From assembly GCF_013186535.1 (NCBI RefSeq), contig NZ_JABMCZ010000003.1, positions 124,001-188,000 on the forward strand: a DNA stretch of 64,000 nucleotides, read 5' to 3'. This stretch comes from Nocardia terpenica (GTDB taxonomy: Bacteria; Actinomycetota; Actinomycetes; Mycobacteriales; Mycobacteriaceae). This document shows positions 13,706-24,176 of this stretch, piece after piece (position 1 is the stretch's first letter; the number at the start of each line of letters is the position of its first letter). The notes under the pieces were generated by a model. It made no database searches. It saw only the letters and a list, made by a program, of their open reading frames with translations, and had not been told where the DNA came from. The translations under genes were made by a program, and so were the position numbers.

Positions 13706-16700
13706 ATGGCAACGAGCTATTCAGCGGGCGTCGCCAAAATCGTCATCCGCCCCGACCTGACCGGCTTCAAAGAGAAGCTCGAATCCGAGATTAAAGCCGC
13801 CATTGCCGGAGCCGGGAAGTCGATTCCGGTCTCGGTTGATATCGACGCCGCATCGGTCGCCAGGGCTCGGAAAGAAGCGAGCGCTGGCGGCCCCGTCACG
13901 ATCGACGCGCAGGTTGCACTACGAGACAGGACCGTCACCGAAGCGCGGGCTCGAGCCCAGAGGCAGGCCGGGACGGTCCATTATCGCGGCGAGGTCCGCA
14001 CCGATCGAGACTCCGTAGCGCGGGCCGGACGCGAAGCCGCCCGCGACTTCGATAACGCGTACCGCCAGCAACAGCGGCGCACCAACCGCCAGGCGGCGCG
14101 CCGGATCGGTGTGAACGAGACGGCCGCCGACCGGGAGACGAACCGGTACTCGCCGCAGCGCCCGCTCAGCGCCGTGGAACAGAAGGCCGCCGCCGACTAC
14201 CGCGAGGCGTCGCGTCGCCTGGATGGCTACAACCGTCGCTTCGCCGCCGCCGACCGCGCCGTGGAGAAGACCGAGGCTCGCGTCGCCGCCCTGATGCGCG
14301 AACGCGCCGCCGATCTGAATGCGTTGTGGCGCAGGGAAATTACCCGGATCACGCGGGAGATCGACACTCTGCGTGGTGCCGCCGCGGAAGGCCGCGGCTT
14401 CGGCGAGCCACTGACCCGCTCCACCCGCTCGCGGCGGATCACCGAACTTCAGCGGCAGCTCCGCGAAGACCCCGCCCTCCTCGCGGGGCGCGCGAGTTCG
14501 GCTGCTCTCGAGCAGCGGCTCGGCCAGGCGCGGCGTCAGCTCGACGCCCACCGCGACGTGCGCCGGATGGTCGCTGGTCGGCGCGCGCAGGTCACCGCCG
14601 ACCGCGACCTCGCGCGGCGCACCTACACGAACCTGGTTGGTGCTGGAGATCTGACGGTGCAGATGCGTCAGGTCCATGACCGGATCACACGGCAGCTGAA
14701 CACCGCTCGCGCCAGCATTGCCGCCATCGCGGCACGCAGTACACCGCACGCCGATGTGTACTCGTGGACGGATCGTCCGCAGCTGCGGGTCACCCGGCAG
14801 GCTGAGCGTTTGCTTCGCGGCCGGATGGTCGAAGATCTGCCGCTGTCCGGCGACCGAAACGCGATCAGCACTGCCTTGGCGTCAGCGTCACGCCTGGAAT
14901 CGGCGGAGCGAACCCTGGCACGGACCAGGGCGAACGTGGAGCGCGCGACAACGGCCGTGATTACGGCCGAGAAGACACACCGGGAGCTTCTCGACCGCGG
15001 CGAAACCGATGTCAGGAAGCTGACGCGGTCCAGGGAGCGGCTCGACCACGCCCAAGCCATGCAGCGCTACGCCCGCGACGACCATTTCGACGCGAGCGCT
15101 CTGCTCGGCGTCGCCCGCAACCGGTTCGACCGTAGCCAGGGCGCGTTGGTTCGCCGTGTCGAGATGCCGATCCTGCATCGCTCGTCGGAGTGGATCGATG
15201 CGCGGGCGGAGAAGGCCGCCGAGGCGCTGTCGCAGAAGTTGTTGTTCGTCGGCCGGATGTTGTCCTCGGTCACCACGATCGCGGTCAGCGCAGGCGCGGC
15301 GCTGGCTGGGGTCGGTGCAGTGAACCTGGTGCCGGTGGTTGCCTCGATTACACGGATGGGCACCGCCCTGGCGGTCGTCCCGGCGCTCGCGGCTGCCGCA
15401 GCTGCTGCTGTCGGCACGATCGCTGTCGGCGCGGTCGGCGTGAAGGATGCGCTGAAGGCCGAGTCCGACCTTCGTCACCAGACCGCCTTGCAGGCTCAGA
15501 CCCAGGCCGACAAGGTGGCCGACGCGCAGCGCAAGGTCCGCGACTCGGACCGGGCCGTCAGCGACGCGGTGCGCGACGCCGCGATCACGCGCTCGGACGG
15601 CGCAGACAAGATCGCCGCCGCCGAGAAGCGTGTCCAGGACGCGCAACGCTCGGCCGCGGAGGCGCAGAAGGACCTGTCGACGGCTCGCCGCGACGCGGTG
15701 GACAAGATCAACGACTACAACCATGCCCTCAAGGGCATCCCCCTGTCGGAGCACCAGGCCGAGACCCGCTATCTGCGCGCTCAGGCGACGCTCGCCAACC
15801 TGTGGAAGAACAAGGACGCGACGTGGCTCGACTACCGCGAGGCGATGGACAACGTCGAGCAGGCCAAACAGGACCGGGAAAACACGATCGCGTCCAACCG
15901 GCGGCTCCAGCGCGACGCGATGGAGGCCAACGCCAAGGGCGTCGAAGGCGATGACCATGTCGTCAAGTCGAAACAGCAAGTAGTTGACGCTATCGGCAAC
16001 GTCCGCGACGCCGAGACCGAACGCGGCAAGACGGTCCGCGATGTCGCTATCGCCACCGCGAACGCCGAGAACGCGGTCACCAAAGCGCTGGAAGCGCAAC
16101 AGGATGCGATCCGCGATCGGCAGCGGGCATACCAGTCCGACGCGCAACAGAAGTACATCGACTCCCTCGGCAAGCTCAGCCCGAACGCCCGCGCCTTCGT
16201 GGAGCAGCTCCACCAGATGGACGGCACCCTCACCAGCCTGCGAAAGCAGGTGCAGGACAACCTGTTCGAGGGTTTCGCGACCGACATGAAGAACCTGGGC
16301 GGCACGATTCTGCCGCAGGTCAAGTCGGGCTTGTCCGGCATCGCTACAGGTATCAACGAAGGCGTCCGGTCGTCGGTGCACTCGTTGGTGAGCGAGGTCG
16401 GCCAGCTGAAGACGTTCTTCGATGAGTCTGGCCGCGCGGCAACACGATTGGGTGACGCGTTCGCTCCCGCTACCCGTTCGTTGCTGAACCTGATGAGCAC
16501 GGGCGGCGCGTTTCTGCCTCGGTTGACCGGCGCAATCGCCGACTGGGCTACCGAGTTCGACAACCGCGTTGCGGTGCTTCGCGCCTCCGGCGAGCTGGCG
16601 ACGTTGATCGATCGCGGCATGGCCAAGGCCGGGCAGGTCGGCACGGTCCTGAAGGACTCGGCCGGAGTCGTGAAGGACATCTTCACCGCGATCACCGGCC

Positions 16701-19700
16701 GCGGGGACGACATGCTGTCCCGGTTCGAAACCCGACTGGCGCGGCTGCGCACGAACTTGCGCAGCGCGGCGGGCCAGAACAACATCCGCGGCTTCTTCGG
16801 CGACGTGAGCGCCGAGTGGACCAAGTGGTCGACACTCATCGGCAACGCGGTCGCCCTGCTCAAGAACACGCTGTACCCGGCGGTCCAGGGCACATACGGG
16901 ATTCTGTTCTCGTTCGCCACCACGTTGTTGCAAGCGCTGACCACGCTCGACAAATACACGCCGGTGGTGAAGGGCCTGGTTACCTCGCTGCTCGCCTTGA
17001 AAGTGATCGGCTCCCTCAGCTCGATGTTCGACCGCTGGGGCACGAGCATGCAGACCTTCGCGCAGGGGCGCGGCATGGAGGGTAGCCGGTCGGCGGTCGG
17101 CGCGATCGGCACCGCGATGTCCAGGTGGAGTGGATACATCGCTGGAGCCACGCTGGCGGTTGGCTTGTTCTCGCAGAAGGTCGGCGAACTGAGCGAGAAG
17201 CTCAAGTCGATCGACCACGTGCAGGCGAAGTGGTCGAACTTCGGTGTTGAGTTCCGGCAGGGAATCACGGCCTCGCTGCTGAATTCCGGTGGCATCGTCG
17301 ATGATTCGGTACGCGGCAAGGTCGGCGCACAGTTCCAGTCGTTCCTCGGCGACTTCCAAACCCTCAAGGATGCGAAGGTCGGGTCGTGGAGGGACTCGGT
17401 ATCGGCCGCGCTGAAGGACGCGTTCACCAGCGGCAGCCACAGCGAGACCTGGGACAAGTTGCTCCACGGCATGGCCCAAAACACCTGGGGTAGTGAGGCT
17501 CTCAACGCCTGGGACCAGCTCGACATGCCGATCAAGCGCGTCCAGGACGCAATTGTCGGCACCAACGCCCAGTTCGACGCCTTCAAACAGCGCATCAACG
17601 ATGTGGCGGGACAGAACTCGGGCTACCTGATTCCGGTCCTGGACTCGATGCGCGAGCAGTTCCTCAAGGGCCAAGACGCCGCGTCCAAGACGGCTGAGGC
17701 GTATGACAAGATCCGTGATCGCGCGGTCGGCGCGGCCGATGCTGTGGAAGCACTGCGTAACTCCTTCAAGCGGCAACAGGCCGACGCGCTCGCGTTGGAG
17801 AACTCCGAAAGCGCCGCGTACGCCGGGCTCGATACGTTGCGTGACCTGCTGAAGGGCAACGAGTCCACGGGCAAGTTGAACCTCAGCAACCTCGTCAAGG
17901 GTGACGGCTTGTTCAACACGCAGATCGAGGCTGGGCGGACCCTGAACCGGCTGCTGCAAGACCTCGCCGTGGACTACAAGGGCGTCGCGGCAGCGGAGTA
18001 CACGTCGGTCTACAACCAGACCAAGGACGCGGACCAGGCACAGCAGGCGCAGCGCAAGAAGATCACCGAGCTTCGCGACTCCCTGAGCACCATGCTCGCC
18101 GACACGCTGCCGCAAGACCAGATCGACGCTGTGCTGAGCCGCTACGGGCTGATGCTCGATCAGTTGGCCGACGCGCCAGCGATCAAACCCACAGTCGACA
18201 CCTCCGATCTCGATACGGCGATCGAGAAGACCAAGAGCATCCTCGCTCAGCTGAACCCCAACTCGCCGTTCGCAGCACAAGTGAACGACCTACTGAAGGA
18301 CAAGAAGCGCGAGAAGGCTGGCCGCGTCAGCGACCAGAACCCGTACGGTGTCACCCTTTCCGGCCAGGAGCGGCGCTTTCTCTCGCAGCTGAGCCCAGAC
18401 GGCGACCCCACCGACACCACATCGGCTGCCTACTACAAGGCGCTGGCGAAGAACAAGGGCATCGATGAGGTGCTGAAGGCCCGTGCCGAGGTGCTGGAGA
18501 AGATGGCCAGGTACGGCGGGAATTTCAATGCGATGACCCTTGCTCAGTTGCAGGGGACCAACGTTGCGCTTGGACTGAACGCTGACGACCTGCGGTACCT
18601 CAACCTGGACAACATCCACAATCCGCCTGCACCGCACCAGCTTCCGCCCGCTGCTCCGCCGCCGAGCGGCCAACCATCCGGCCAGCAGGGCGCGCAGTCG
18701 GGGGCGCAACCTCAAGGCGCGCAGTCGAATCCGCAGCCGCAGTCCGGCCAGACCGCAACGCAGCAGCCTGCGACACCATCGGCCGCCACCCCGCCCGAGC
18801 CTGCCGAAATCCCGAAACCGGCGGTGGCTCCGCAGGTTCCGGACTTCGCCCCGGCGTCGACCACGTTCACGGCGTTCGCCGACGACGTACAGAAAGGCTG
18901 GAAGGACAAGCTCGATCCGGCGCTGTCGGCTATGGCGACGAAGGCCGCCGCTGTCGGCCAAGCGGTCGTGGACGCGAAGACCGTTGCGACGCCTGCGTTC
19001 GACGAGCTGGTGCGGTTGTTTGCCGACCGCATTTCCGGTGATCAGGGTCTGCTGCCGGAGTGGGGCAAGCTGAAGACCACCATCGACGCCGATATCACCA
19101 CGATCACCGATGATTACTGGGCGAAGCGGCTGGTCGATGCGCTGAACACGTTGGGTACGAACTTCGGTACCGGGGTTGCGGGTGTGTCGGCGCAGTGGTC
19201 GGGCATCAAGAAGGCCATCGCCGAGCCTCTGGACTATATCTTCGGGCAGGTATTCGGTGTCGCGCTGAAGAACGCCTGGGCGCAATTGCGGGTGATACTC
19301 CCGAACCTGCCGGAGTGGAAGGCCGAGTTCCCGAAATTCGGCTACTCGACCGGCGGTATCCACGGTGTGATGTCCGGTTACTCGCCGGGTGTCGATGACC
19401 GGGTGATCGCGGTCGGCGGCGGTGAGGCGATCATGCGCCCGGAGTGGACGCGTGCGGTGGGTGCCGACTACGTGAACGGCGCGAATGCTGCTGCTCGCCA
19501 GGGCGGTGTCGCTGGTGTTCGCAGCTACCTGGACGGCGCGTTCGCCGCGGGTGGCATCGTCGGCCGTACCGTCGCGACCGACGACCCGATCTCGGCGGTG
19601 CAGCGGAGCCTGTGGAATGCCGTGCGGACGGCGTTTCCTGGCGCGGTGCTCACCTCGGCGACGCGCACCATCCACACCGAAGGCCACCGCGACTACCACA

Positions 19701-21619
19701 ACACCGGCAATGCCATCGATGTGGTCGGGCCGCTGGACCAGATCGCCCGATGGATCTACACGCGGTACCCGCAATCGACCGAGTTGATCCATTGGCCGCT
19801 GGCCGGGTGGCGAAACCTCAAGGACGGCAACCGTTTCGACTACGGCACGTCCACCAACGAAGGCCACACCGATCACGTCCACTGGGCCAACCTCGGCGAG
19901 ATCGCGTCGGACGGTCGGATGATCTCCATGGCCACCGGAAGCCTCGGCTCGTTCGTGTCCGGCCTCCAGGACCAGATCCAGACCGTGCTCGTGGACCCGA
20001 TGCAGGAGTCCCTGTCTGCTGCACCGGATTTCGGCCCAAGCCTGCTCGGTGGTGCGTTGCCGACCGACCTTGGCAAATCCGTCACCGACGCCGCGGTTCA
20101 CGCTGTGCAGGCACTCGCTGGGGCGTCCGGCGGTCTGGTCGGCTACTCGGGCGTGGCCGGGGTGGAGCAGTGGCGTGGGCTGGTAGAGAAGATCCTGCGC
20201 GAGAAGGGGCTGCCGCTGTCGGAGGTCAATCGCGTGCTCGTGCAGATGGGCACCGAGTCCGGCGGCGATCCGCGAGCGATCAACCTGTGGGACAGCAACG
20301 CACTCAACGGAACACCGTCCAAGGGCCTCATGCAGGTCATCGACCCCACCTTCCGCACGTACGCGGACCACCCGGGCTACGACACCGACATCTACGATCC
20401 CGAATCCAACCTCCGCGCGTCGATCAACTATGCGCTCGCGCGCTACGGATCACTCGCCGCGGCCTACCAAGGCCACGGCTACGACCAGGGTGGGTGGCTA
20501 CCCGATGGCGGTATCGGCTGGAACACCAGTGGCGAGCCCGAACCGGTGTTCACCGGTGACCAGTGGCGCAGCATCCAATCCTTGATCGGCGGCATTAGCG
20601 GACTCGTGAAACTCATTGCGCCGCAGAATGTCACGGCGCTACCCGTGTCGATCGCCGACGTGTCGACGAAGTTCGCCGAGAAGATGACGGCAATCCTCAC
20701 CGCCATCGTCGGCAAGTCCAGCGGCGGCACCGCCACCACCGGGACTACAACCACGACCGAGACCACTCCGGCGACTTCCACGCCAACAGCACCGTCGACG
20801 CCAGTCACGGGCAACGGCACCGACGACGCCCACGCTGCGGGCGCGGGCATCGGCAACGGCCTGAACACCCCGGGCGACACCGACCCGGCCGGAACCGGTC
20901 TTCCTCCCACGACGCCGGGCACTGCGACCGGGCAGGCGGCGGTGCCGAGCGCCGAGCAGAACGTCTTGCCGACCGAGAACACCAACGTCGCCGAGGACAT
21001 CCTGCGTGATGCCCTCTCCGACCTGCTGTCCCCAGAGCAGCTGGACACGATCTTCCCGACGACTGCGCCAAAGGTACCGACACCTACGGGACACGCGCCG
21101 ACGACGGTTCCAGCTCCCGCGACGACTCCGCCGCCGGATACAGCGACCTCGGTCACGCCCGACCCGATGACGGTCACGCCCGAGACACCGCCGACACCAC
21201 CGGACCCGGCCGCGCTGGCGGCGGCACCACCGCAACCGCCACCGGAGAACGTTACGACCGATGTCGTGACGGCCATGCCGAGCGTGTCCACGACCGACGC
21301 CGTTACGGCGTCGGCGAACGCGGCGAAGTACGCGAGCCTGTCCCCGAACACGGTGGGCAAGAAGCTCGTTCACACCGGCCTCGGGTTCATCGACGGCAAC
21401 GTGCGCCAGTTCCTTTCCGATGTCGGCCTATCGGGCGGCGGCGCACTGAGCAACGCCCTGGATCAAGCGATGGCCTACAAGAAGTCGACGGATCAGCAGT
21501 CCTACGCCGAAAAGCAGGCCACCGCCGCGGGCACCGTCCACTACCACGTCACCGACATCGACGAGGCGATGCGCAAAGAAACCATCCGCCGCTGGCAACA
21601 GACCCTCGGGTTCAAGTAG
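13706..21619 (+). CDS. Tape measure protein with two peptidoglycan-active domains
   Basis: At 2,637 residues this is the largest gene of the window. Residues 1 to about 510 are Arg/Ala/Glu-rich coiled coil. A hydrophobic segment lies near 525-580, another coiled coil follows to about 830, and further helical repeats come after that. A Pro/Gln-rich linker lies near 1640-1710. Residues about 1985-2070 look like an M15/VanY-type peptidase (His-x6-His...Gly-Asn-Ala-Ile-Asp-Val, then Asp-His-Val-His-Trp). Residues about 2150-2265 look like a lytic transglycosylase (Gly-Thr-Glu-Ser-Gly-Gly, then Gly-Leu-Met-Gln-Val). A Thr/Pro-rich stretch runs from about 2330 to 2540. It sets tail length and probably opens the cell wall during DNA entry. 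GGGGATAGG precedes the ATG. Confidence 0.92.
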   Translation: MATSYSAGVAKIVIRPDLTGFKEKLESEIKAAIAGAGKSIPVSVDIDAASVARARKEASAGGPVTIDAQVALRDRTVTEARARAQRQAGTVHYRGEVRTDRDSVARAGREAARDFDNAYRQQQRRTNRQAARRIGVNETAADRETNRYSPQRPLSAVEQKAAADYREASRRLDGYNRRFAAADRAVEKTEARVAALMRERAADLNALWRREITRITREIDTLRGAAAEGRGFGEPLTRSTRSRRITELQRQLREDPALLAGRASSAALEQRLGQARRQLDAHRDVRRMVAGRRAQVTADRDLARRTYTNLVGAGDLTVQMRQVHDRITRQLNTARASIAAIAARSTPHADVYSWTDRPQLRVTRQAERLLRGRMVEDLPLSGDRNAISTALASASRLESAERTLARTRANVERATTAVITAEKTHRELLDRGETDVRKLTRSRERLDHAQAMQRYARDDHFDASALLGVARNRFDRSQGALVRRVEMPILHRSSEWIDARAEKAAEALSQKLLFVGRMLSSVTTIAVSAGAALAGVGAVNLVPVVASITRMGTALAVVPALAAAAAAAVGTIAVGAVGVKDALKAESDLRHQTALQAQTQADKVADAQRKVRDSDRAVSDAVRDAAITRSDGADKIAAAEKRVQDAQRSAAEAQKDLSTARRDAVDKINDYNHALKGIPLSEHQAETRYLRAQATLANLWKNKDATWLDYREAMDNVEQAKQDRENTIASNRRLQRDAMEANAKGVEGDDHVVKSKQQVVDAIGNVRDAETERGKTVRDVAIATANAENAVTKALEAQQDAIRDRQRAYQSDAQQKYIDSLGKLSPNARAFVEQLHQMDGTLTSLRKQVQDNLFEGFATDMKNLGGTILPQVKSGLSGIATGINEGVRSSVHSLVSEVGQLKTFFDESGRAATRLGDAFAPATRSLLNLMSTGGAFLPRLTGAIADWATEFDNRVAVLRASGELATLIDRGMAKAGQVGTVLKDSAGVVKDIFTAITGRGDDMLSRFETRLARLRTNLRSAAGQNNIRGFFGDVSAEWTKWSTLIGNAVALLKNTLYPAVQGTYGILFSFATTLLQALTTLDKYTPVVKGLVTSLLALKVIGSLSSMFDRWGTSMQTFAQGRGMEGSRSAVGAIGTAMSRWSGYIAGATLAVGLFSQKVGELSEKLKSIDHVQAKWSNFGVEFRQGITASLLNSGGIVDDSVRGKVGAQFQSFLGDFQTLKDAKVGSWRDSVSAALKDAFTSGSHSETWDKLLHGMAQNTWGSEALNAWDQLDMPIKRVQDAIVGTNAQFDAFKQRINDVAGQNSGYLIPVLDSMREQFLKGQDAASKTAEAYDKIRDRAVGAADAVEALRNSFKRQQADALALENSESAAYAGLDTLRDLLKGNESTGKLNLSNLVKGDGLFNTQIEAGRTLNRLLQDLAVDYKGVAAAEYTSVYNQTKDADQAQQAQRKKITELRDSLSTMLADTLPQDQIDAVLSRYGLMLDQLADAPAIKPTVDTSDLDTAIEKTKSILAQLNPNSPFAAQVNDLLKDKKREKAGRVSDQNPYGVTLSGQERRFLSQLSPDGDPTDTTSAAYYKALAKNKGIDEVLKARAEVLEKMARYGGNFNAMTLAQLQGTNVALGLNADDLRYLNLDNIHNPPAPHQLPPAAPPPSGQPSGQQGAQSGAQPQGAQSNPQPQSGQTATQQPATPSAATPPEPAEIPKPAVAPQVPDFAPASTTFTAFADDVQKGWKDKLDPALSAMATKAAAVGQAVVDAKTVATPAFDELVRLFADRISGDQGLLPEWGKLKTTIDADITTITDDYWAKRLVDALNTLGTNFGTGVAGVSAQWSGIKKAIAEPLDYIFGQVFGVALKNAWAQLRVILPNLPEWKAEFPKFGYSTGGIHGVMSGYSPGVDDRVIAVGGGEAIMRPEWTRAVGADYVNGANAAARQGGVAGVRSYLDGAFAAGGIVGRTVATDDPISAVQRSLWNAVRTAFPGAVLTSATRTIHTEGHRDYHNTGNAIDVVGPLDQIARWIYTRYPQSTELIHWPLAGWRNLKDGNRFDYGTSTNEGHTDHVHWANLGEIASDGRMISMATGSLGSFVSGLQDQIQTVLVDPMQESLSAAPDFGPSLLGGALPTDLGKSVTDAAVHAVQALAGASGGLVGYSGVAGVEQWRGLVEKILREKGLPLSEVNRVLVQMGTESGGDPRAINLWDSNALNGTPSKGLMQVIDPTFRTYADHPGYDTDIYDPESNLRASINYALARYGSLAAAYQGHGYDQGGWLPDGGIGWNTSGEPEPVFTGDQWRSIQSLIGGISGLVKLIAPQNVTALPVSIADVSTKFAEKMTAILTAIVGKSSGGTATTGTTTTTETTPATSTPTAPSTPVTGNGTDDAHAAGAGIGNGLNTPGDTDPAGTGLPPTTPGTATGQAAVPSAEQNVLPTENTNVAEDILRDALSDLLSPEQLDTIFPTTAPKVPTPTGHAPTTVPAPATTPPPDTATSVTPDPMTVTPETPPTPPDPAALAAAPPQPPPENVTTDVVTAMPSVSTTDAVTASANAAKYASLSPNTVGKKLVHTGLGFIDGNVRQFLSDVGLSGGGALSNALDQAMAYKKSTDQQSYAEKQATAAGTVHYHVTDIDEAMRKETIRRWQQTLGFK

Positions 21620-21634
21620 CCAGCCCGACAACCA

Positions 21635-21656
21635 ATAACTGAATAACAACTCAATA
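21635..21656 (+). promoter_or_regulatory. Two tandem start-associated motifs before distal tail gene
   Basis: ATAACTGAATA at 21635-21645 is followed without gap by ACAACTCAATA at 21646-21656, each one mismatch from consensus. GGGAAAG and the ATG at 21667 follow. Confidence 0.7.
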
Positions 21657-21666
21657 GGGAAAGACC

Positions 21667-22542
21667 ATGTCACGAGCAATCGTGGAGCTGGAGGGCTGCG
21701 ACGGCAGCTGGTTCCGCATCGCCGGGCCGCGAATGGGCGAGCAAGGCGTCTGGCTGGGAACTGATGTCCAAGGCATTTACGACGCCCCGGTCAAGACGCT
21801 GTACCAGGCCCATGCCACGCAGATCGGTAGCGACTATCAGGCGACTCGCTGGTTGAGCCGAGACGTTGTTTTCGGCGTCCACATCGGGAATACGCCGTCG
21901 CGCTCCTGGCAGGAGAACGACTCGGCGTGGCGGAAGGCGTGGAGCTACAGCAAGGAATCGAAGCTGTGGATCACCACCGAGGATTCCACGCGATTCCTGC
22001 GGCTGCGGATGTCGGAGCAGCCGCAGTTTCACCCCGAGCACGACCCGCATCTGACGAAGATCGAAAAGGTCGTCATGACGTGCGTGGCGTCGACGCCGTG
22101 GTGGTTCGAAGCCGACGCCACCGACACCTTCGTTTCCAGCGGCCCGAGCGACAGCGGGTTCGTCACGGTCGCCAACCCGACCGACCAGGAGATCTGGTTG
22201 AAATGGGTTTGCCAGGGGCCGGGCCGCTGGATACTTCCCGACTTCTCGTGGGCCGATGAACGATTCCGCCGGGGAACGCTCGACGCGAATCGCCGGATCT
22301 CGCTCCCGAAACAAAACGATGGTCAGACGTTTCTCGTCGATACCGACCCATTCGAGGAGCAACTGCGCGACCCGTCGGGCACGCAGGTGTGGAGCCTCAT
22401 GAACGGCGTCACCTTCGTATATCCGGTGCCTGCGTGGACGCCACCGACGAAGCTACCGGTGTCGGTGTCCGAATCGGCCGCCGGTGTCGGTATCCAGGTG
22501 CGCGCCGCGCGAACGTGGTCACGGCCCTGGGGCCTGCAATGA
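21667..22542 (+). CDS. Minor tail protein, distal tail (Dit)-like
   Basis: This protein of 291 residues directly follows the tape measure gene, where the distal tail protein is encoded. It is beta-rich with many Trp residues. A central segment (Thr-Pro-Trp-Trp-Phe-Glu-Ala) and Asn-Pro-Thr-Asp-Gln-Glu match the pattern of actinophage minor tail proteins that form the tail tip ring. The gene overlaps the next by four bases (ATGA). Confidence 0.72.
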   Translation: MSRAIVELEGCDGSWFRIAGPRMGEQGVWLGTDVQGIYDAPVKTLYQAHATQIGSDYQATRWLSRDVVFGVHIGNTPSRSWQENDSAWRKAWSYSKESKLWITTEDSTRFLRLRMSEQPQFHPEHDPHLTKIEKVVMTCVASTPWWFEADATDTFVSSGPSDSGFVTVANPTDQEIWLKWVCQGPGRWILPDFSWADERFRRGTLDANRRISLPKQNDGQTFLVDTDPFEEQLRDPSGTQVWSLMNGVTFVYPVPAWTPPTKLPVSVSESAAGVGIQVRAARTWSRPWGLQ

Positions 22543-24176
22543 GCGTCGCAACGATCGATTTCGACGCCGCATTCGCTGAATTCATGACGGCCCGAGCTGT
22601 CGAACGACAGGCCCGATTGACACCTCCCTTGGTGCGTTTCTGGGACGGCAACTGGGATCTGCGCGGACGCGTCGAACGCATCATTACCGCGAACGTTGTC
22701 GAGAAGAACAACGAGACCGGAACCGCCGTGTTCACGCTCCCTCTCGACTACTACATCAGTGAATGGATCATCGATTTCGAAAACCGCACCGAGGTAATCC
22801 ACTGCACCGTGGAAAAGGACGGGGTCAGGTGGAGCGGACGCATGGACGAGTTCGCCGTAGTAAAGATGGAAGACGGCTCGGACCATTTACGAATTGCGTT
22901 CAAGCATGATTTCGAAGAGTTAAAGAAGCTGATTGTTTTCCCCAATCCGTTTCTCGGTCCGGAGGTGCAATTTCCCCGATTATGGCTCGCGTTCGGGCCT
23001 GCTCGTTTCGTATGCAAATTGACAGCCCTGCTGAACGTAATGCGTGTCGAGGGACATTTCTGGCAGCTGCCCGACGACCCCTTAGACCCTGCTCAGTGGC
23101 CGATCGGTGGGCCTGACACGTGGTGGATGGTCGTCAAGCCCGACGCAATAGGCAACGACACGTCGCCGTTATCCCTGGTCCACGCCCGCATGAAATCCGT
23201 GCATGAGGCGACTAAATCGGTCTGCGAGGATGCGCAACTGACATGGACGTTCCGCCGCTTCCTGGAGGGCGATGAACCGCCCTGGCCGGGCGCGAACCTC
23301 CGCCATGGATGCCTTGTCATCGACTTGGAGGACAAGGGAAACCGCTTCGGCGAAACCAGTATGGGTGGCGATTTGTTCGGTGGTCTGATCCGGCAGAAGA
23401 CCACGGTCGGCAACGACGGTATGACCGAGGGCGTCGACATCATCAAAGACCCCGATTTCCCCGCCGAATACAGCGATCCCAACTGGCAGGGAACCATGCC
23501 CCGCGCTCCCTGGGTGACCTATCGAGACGGCGTTCACACGGCGATTGCAACGTCCGAATTCTCCATGAAACCAGCAACGGCGGTGCAGATTGTTGCGGGC
23601 GGTCACAGTATGCCGTTCGTCAACGAAATCATCAGTCAGACGGTCCAAATGGTAGGCGACCTCACCGCCATGATTCCATTCACCCCGCCACTTGGCGGCG
23701 TGGCGGACGCAGTATTGAAGCCGATATACAGCGACACGCTCATGGCTTTCGGTGCGACGAAGATTCCCGGGCGCGCGGCCCGGCTCGGTCGAAATCACTT
23801 CAGGGAGCAGTTTCAGGAGGGCGCGGACCGTGCCTACACCCTCGGCTATCTGATTTCCCAGCGGCTGGGAGCCTTCAGTACTGAGCGGAAAATAGGTCAC
23901 GAACTCACGGTGGTCGATGGTGCGCCATACAAGATCGGCCAACGGGGGCTCGGGCATTTCTACATCGGCGATCGAGTCGGCACGACCGTCCGGGGCATGC
24001 GGATCGGAAAGATCTTTGTCGATCAGGTTACCGAGGTAGGTTTGGAATGGAGCCGGGAGAAGGCGGCGACGTGGAAGATCACGCTCGGCCACCGTGAGCC
24101 CGCGGACCCGGTTATCCAAGCTTTCAAGAGATTGCAGGAAATATTGGGTGCATTGCATGATTTGGGGATGCTGTGA
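22539..24176 (+). CDS. Minor tail protein, ReqiPepy6 Gp37-like
   Basis: This 545-residue protein starts at the ATG at 22539, overlapping the previous stop. Its N-terminal part (Leu-Val-Arg-Phe-Trp-Asp-Gly-Asn-Trp-Asp-Leu-Arg-Gly) and C-terminal Ile-Gly-Gln-Arg-Gly...Gly-Asp-Arg-Val resemble the Siphovirus ReqiPepy6 Gp37-like tail tip family. The C-terminal Trp-Lys-Ile-Thr-Leu-Gly-His also fits. It is the likely tail-associated baseplate hub. The overlap with the next gene (GTG at 24173) continues the coupled operon. Confidence 0.75.
   Translation: MSVATIDFDAAFAEFMTARAVERQARLTPPLVRFWDGNWDLRGRVERIITANVVEKNNETGTAVFTLPLDYYISEWIIDFENRTEVIHCTVEKDGVRWSGRMDEFAVVKMEDGSDHLRIAFKHDFEELKKLIVFPNPFLGPEVQFPRLWLAFGPARFVCKLTALLNVMRVEGHFWQLPDDPLDPAQWPIGGPDTWWMVVKPDAIGNDTSPLSLVHARMKSVHEATKSVCEDAQLTWTFRRFLEGDEPPWPGANLRHGCLVIDLEDKGNRFGETSMGGDLFGGLIRQKTTVGNDGMTEGVDIIKDPDFPAEYSDPNWQGTMPRAPWVTYRDGVHTAIATSEFSMKPATAVQIVAGGHSMPFVNEIISQTVQMVGDLTAMIPFTPPLGGVADAVLKPIYSDTLMAFGATKIPGRAARLGRNHFREQFQEGADRAYTLGYLISQRLGAFSTERKIGHELTVVDGAPYKIGQRGLGHFYIGDRVGTTVRGMRIGKIFVDQVTEVGLEWSREKAATWKITLGHREPADPVIQAFKRLQEILGALHDLGML

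Noticed and set aside
14888..18280. A 1,130-codon minus-strand frame opposite the tape measure gene
   Set aside because: Same reason: composition shadow of the tape measure coding strand, with no motifs or start signals.
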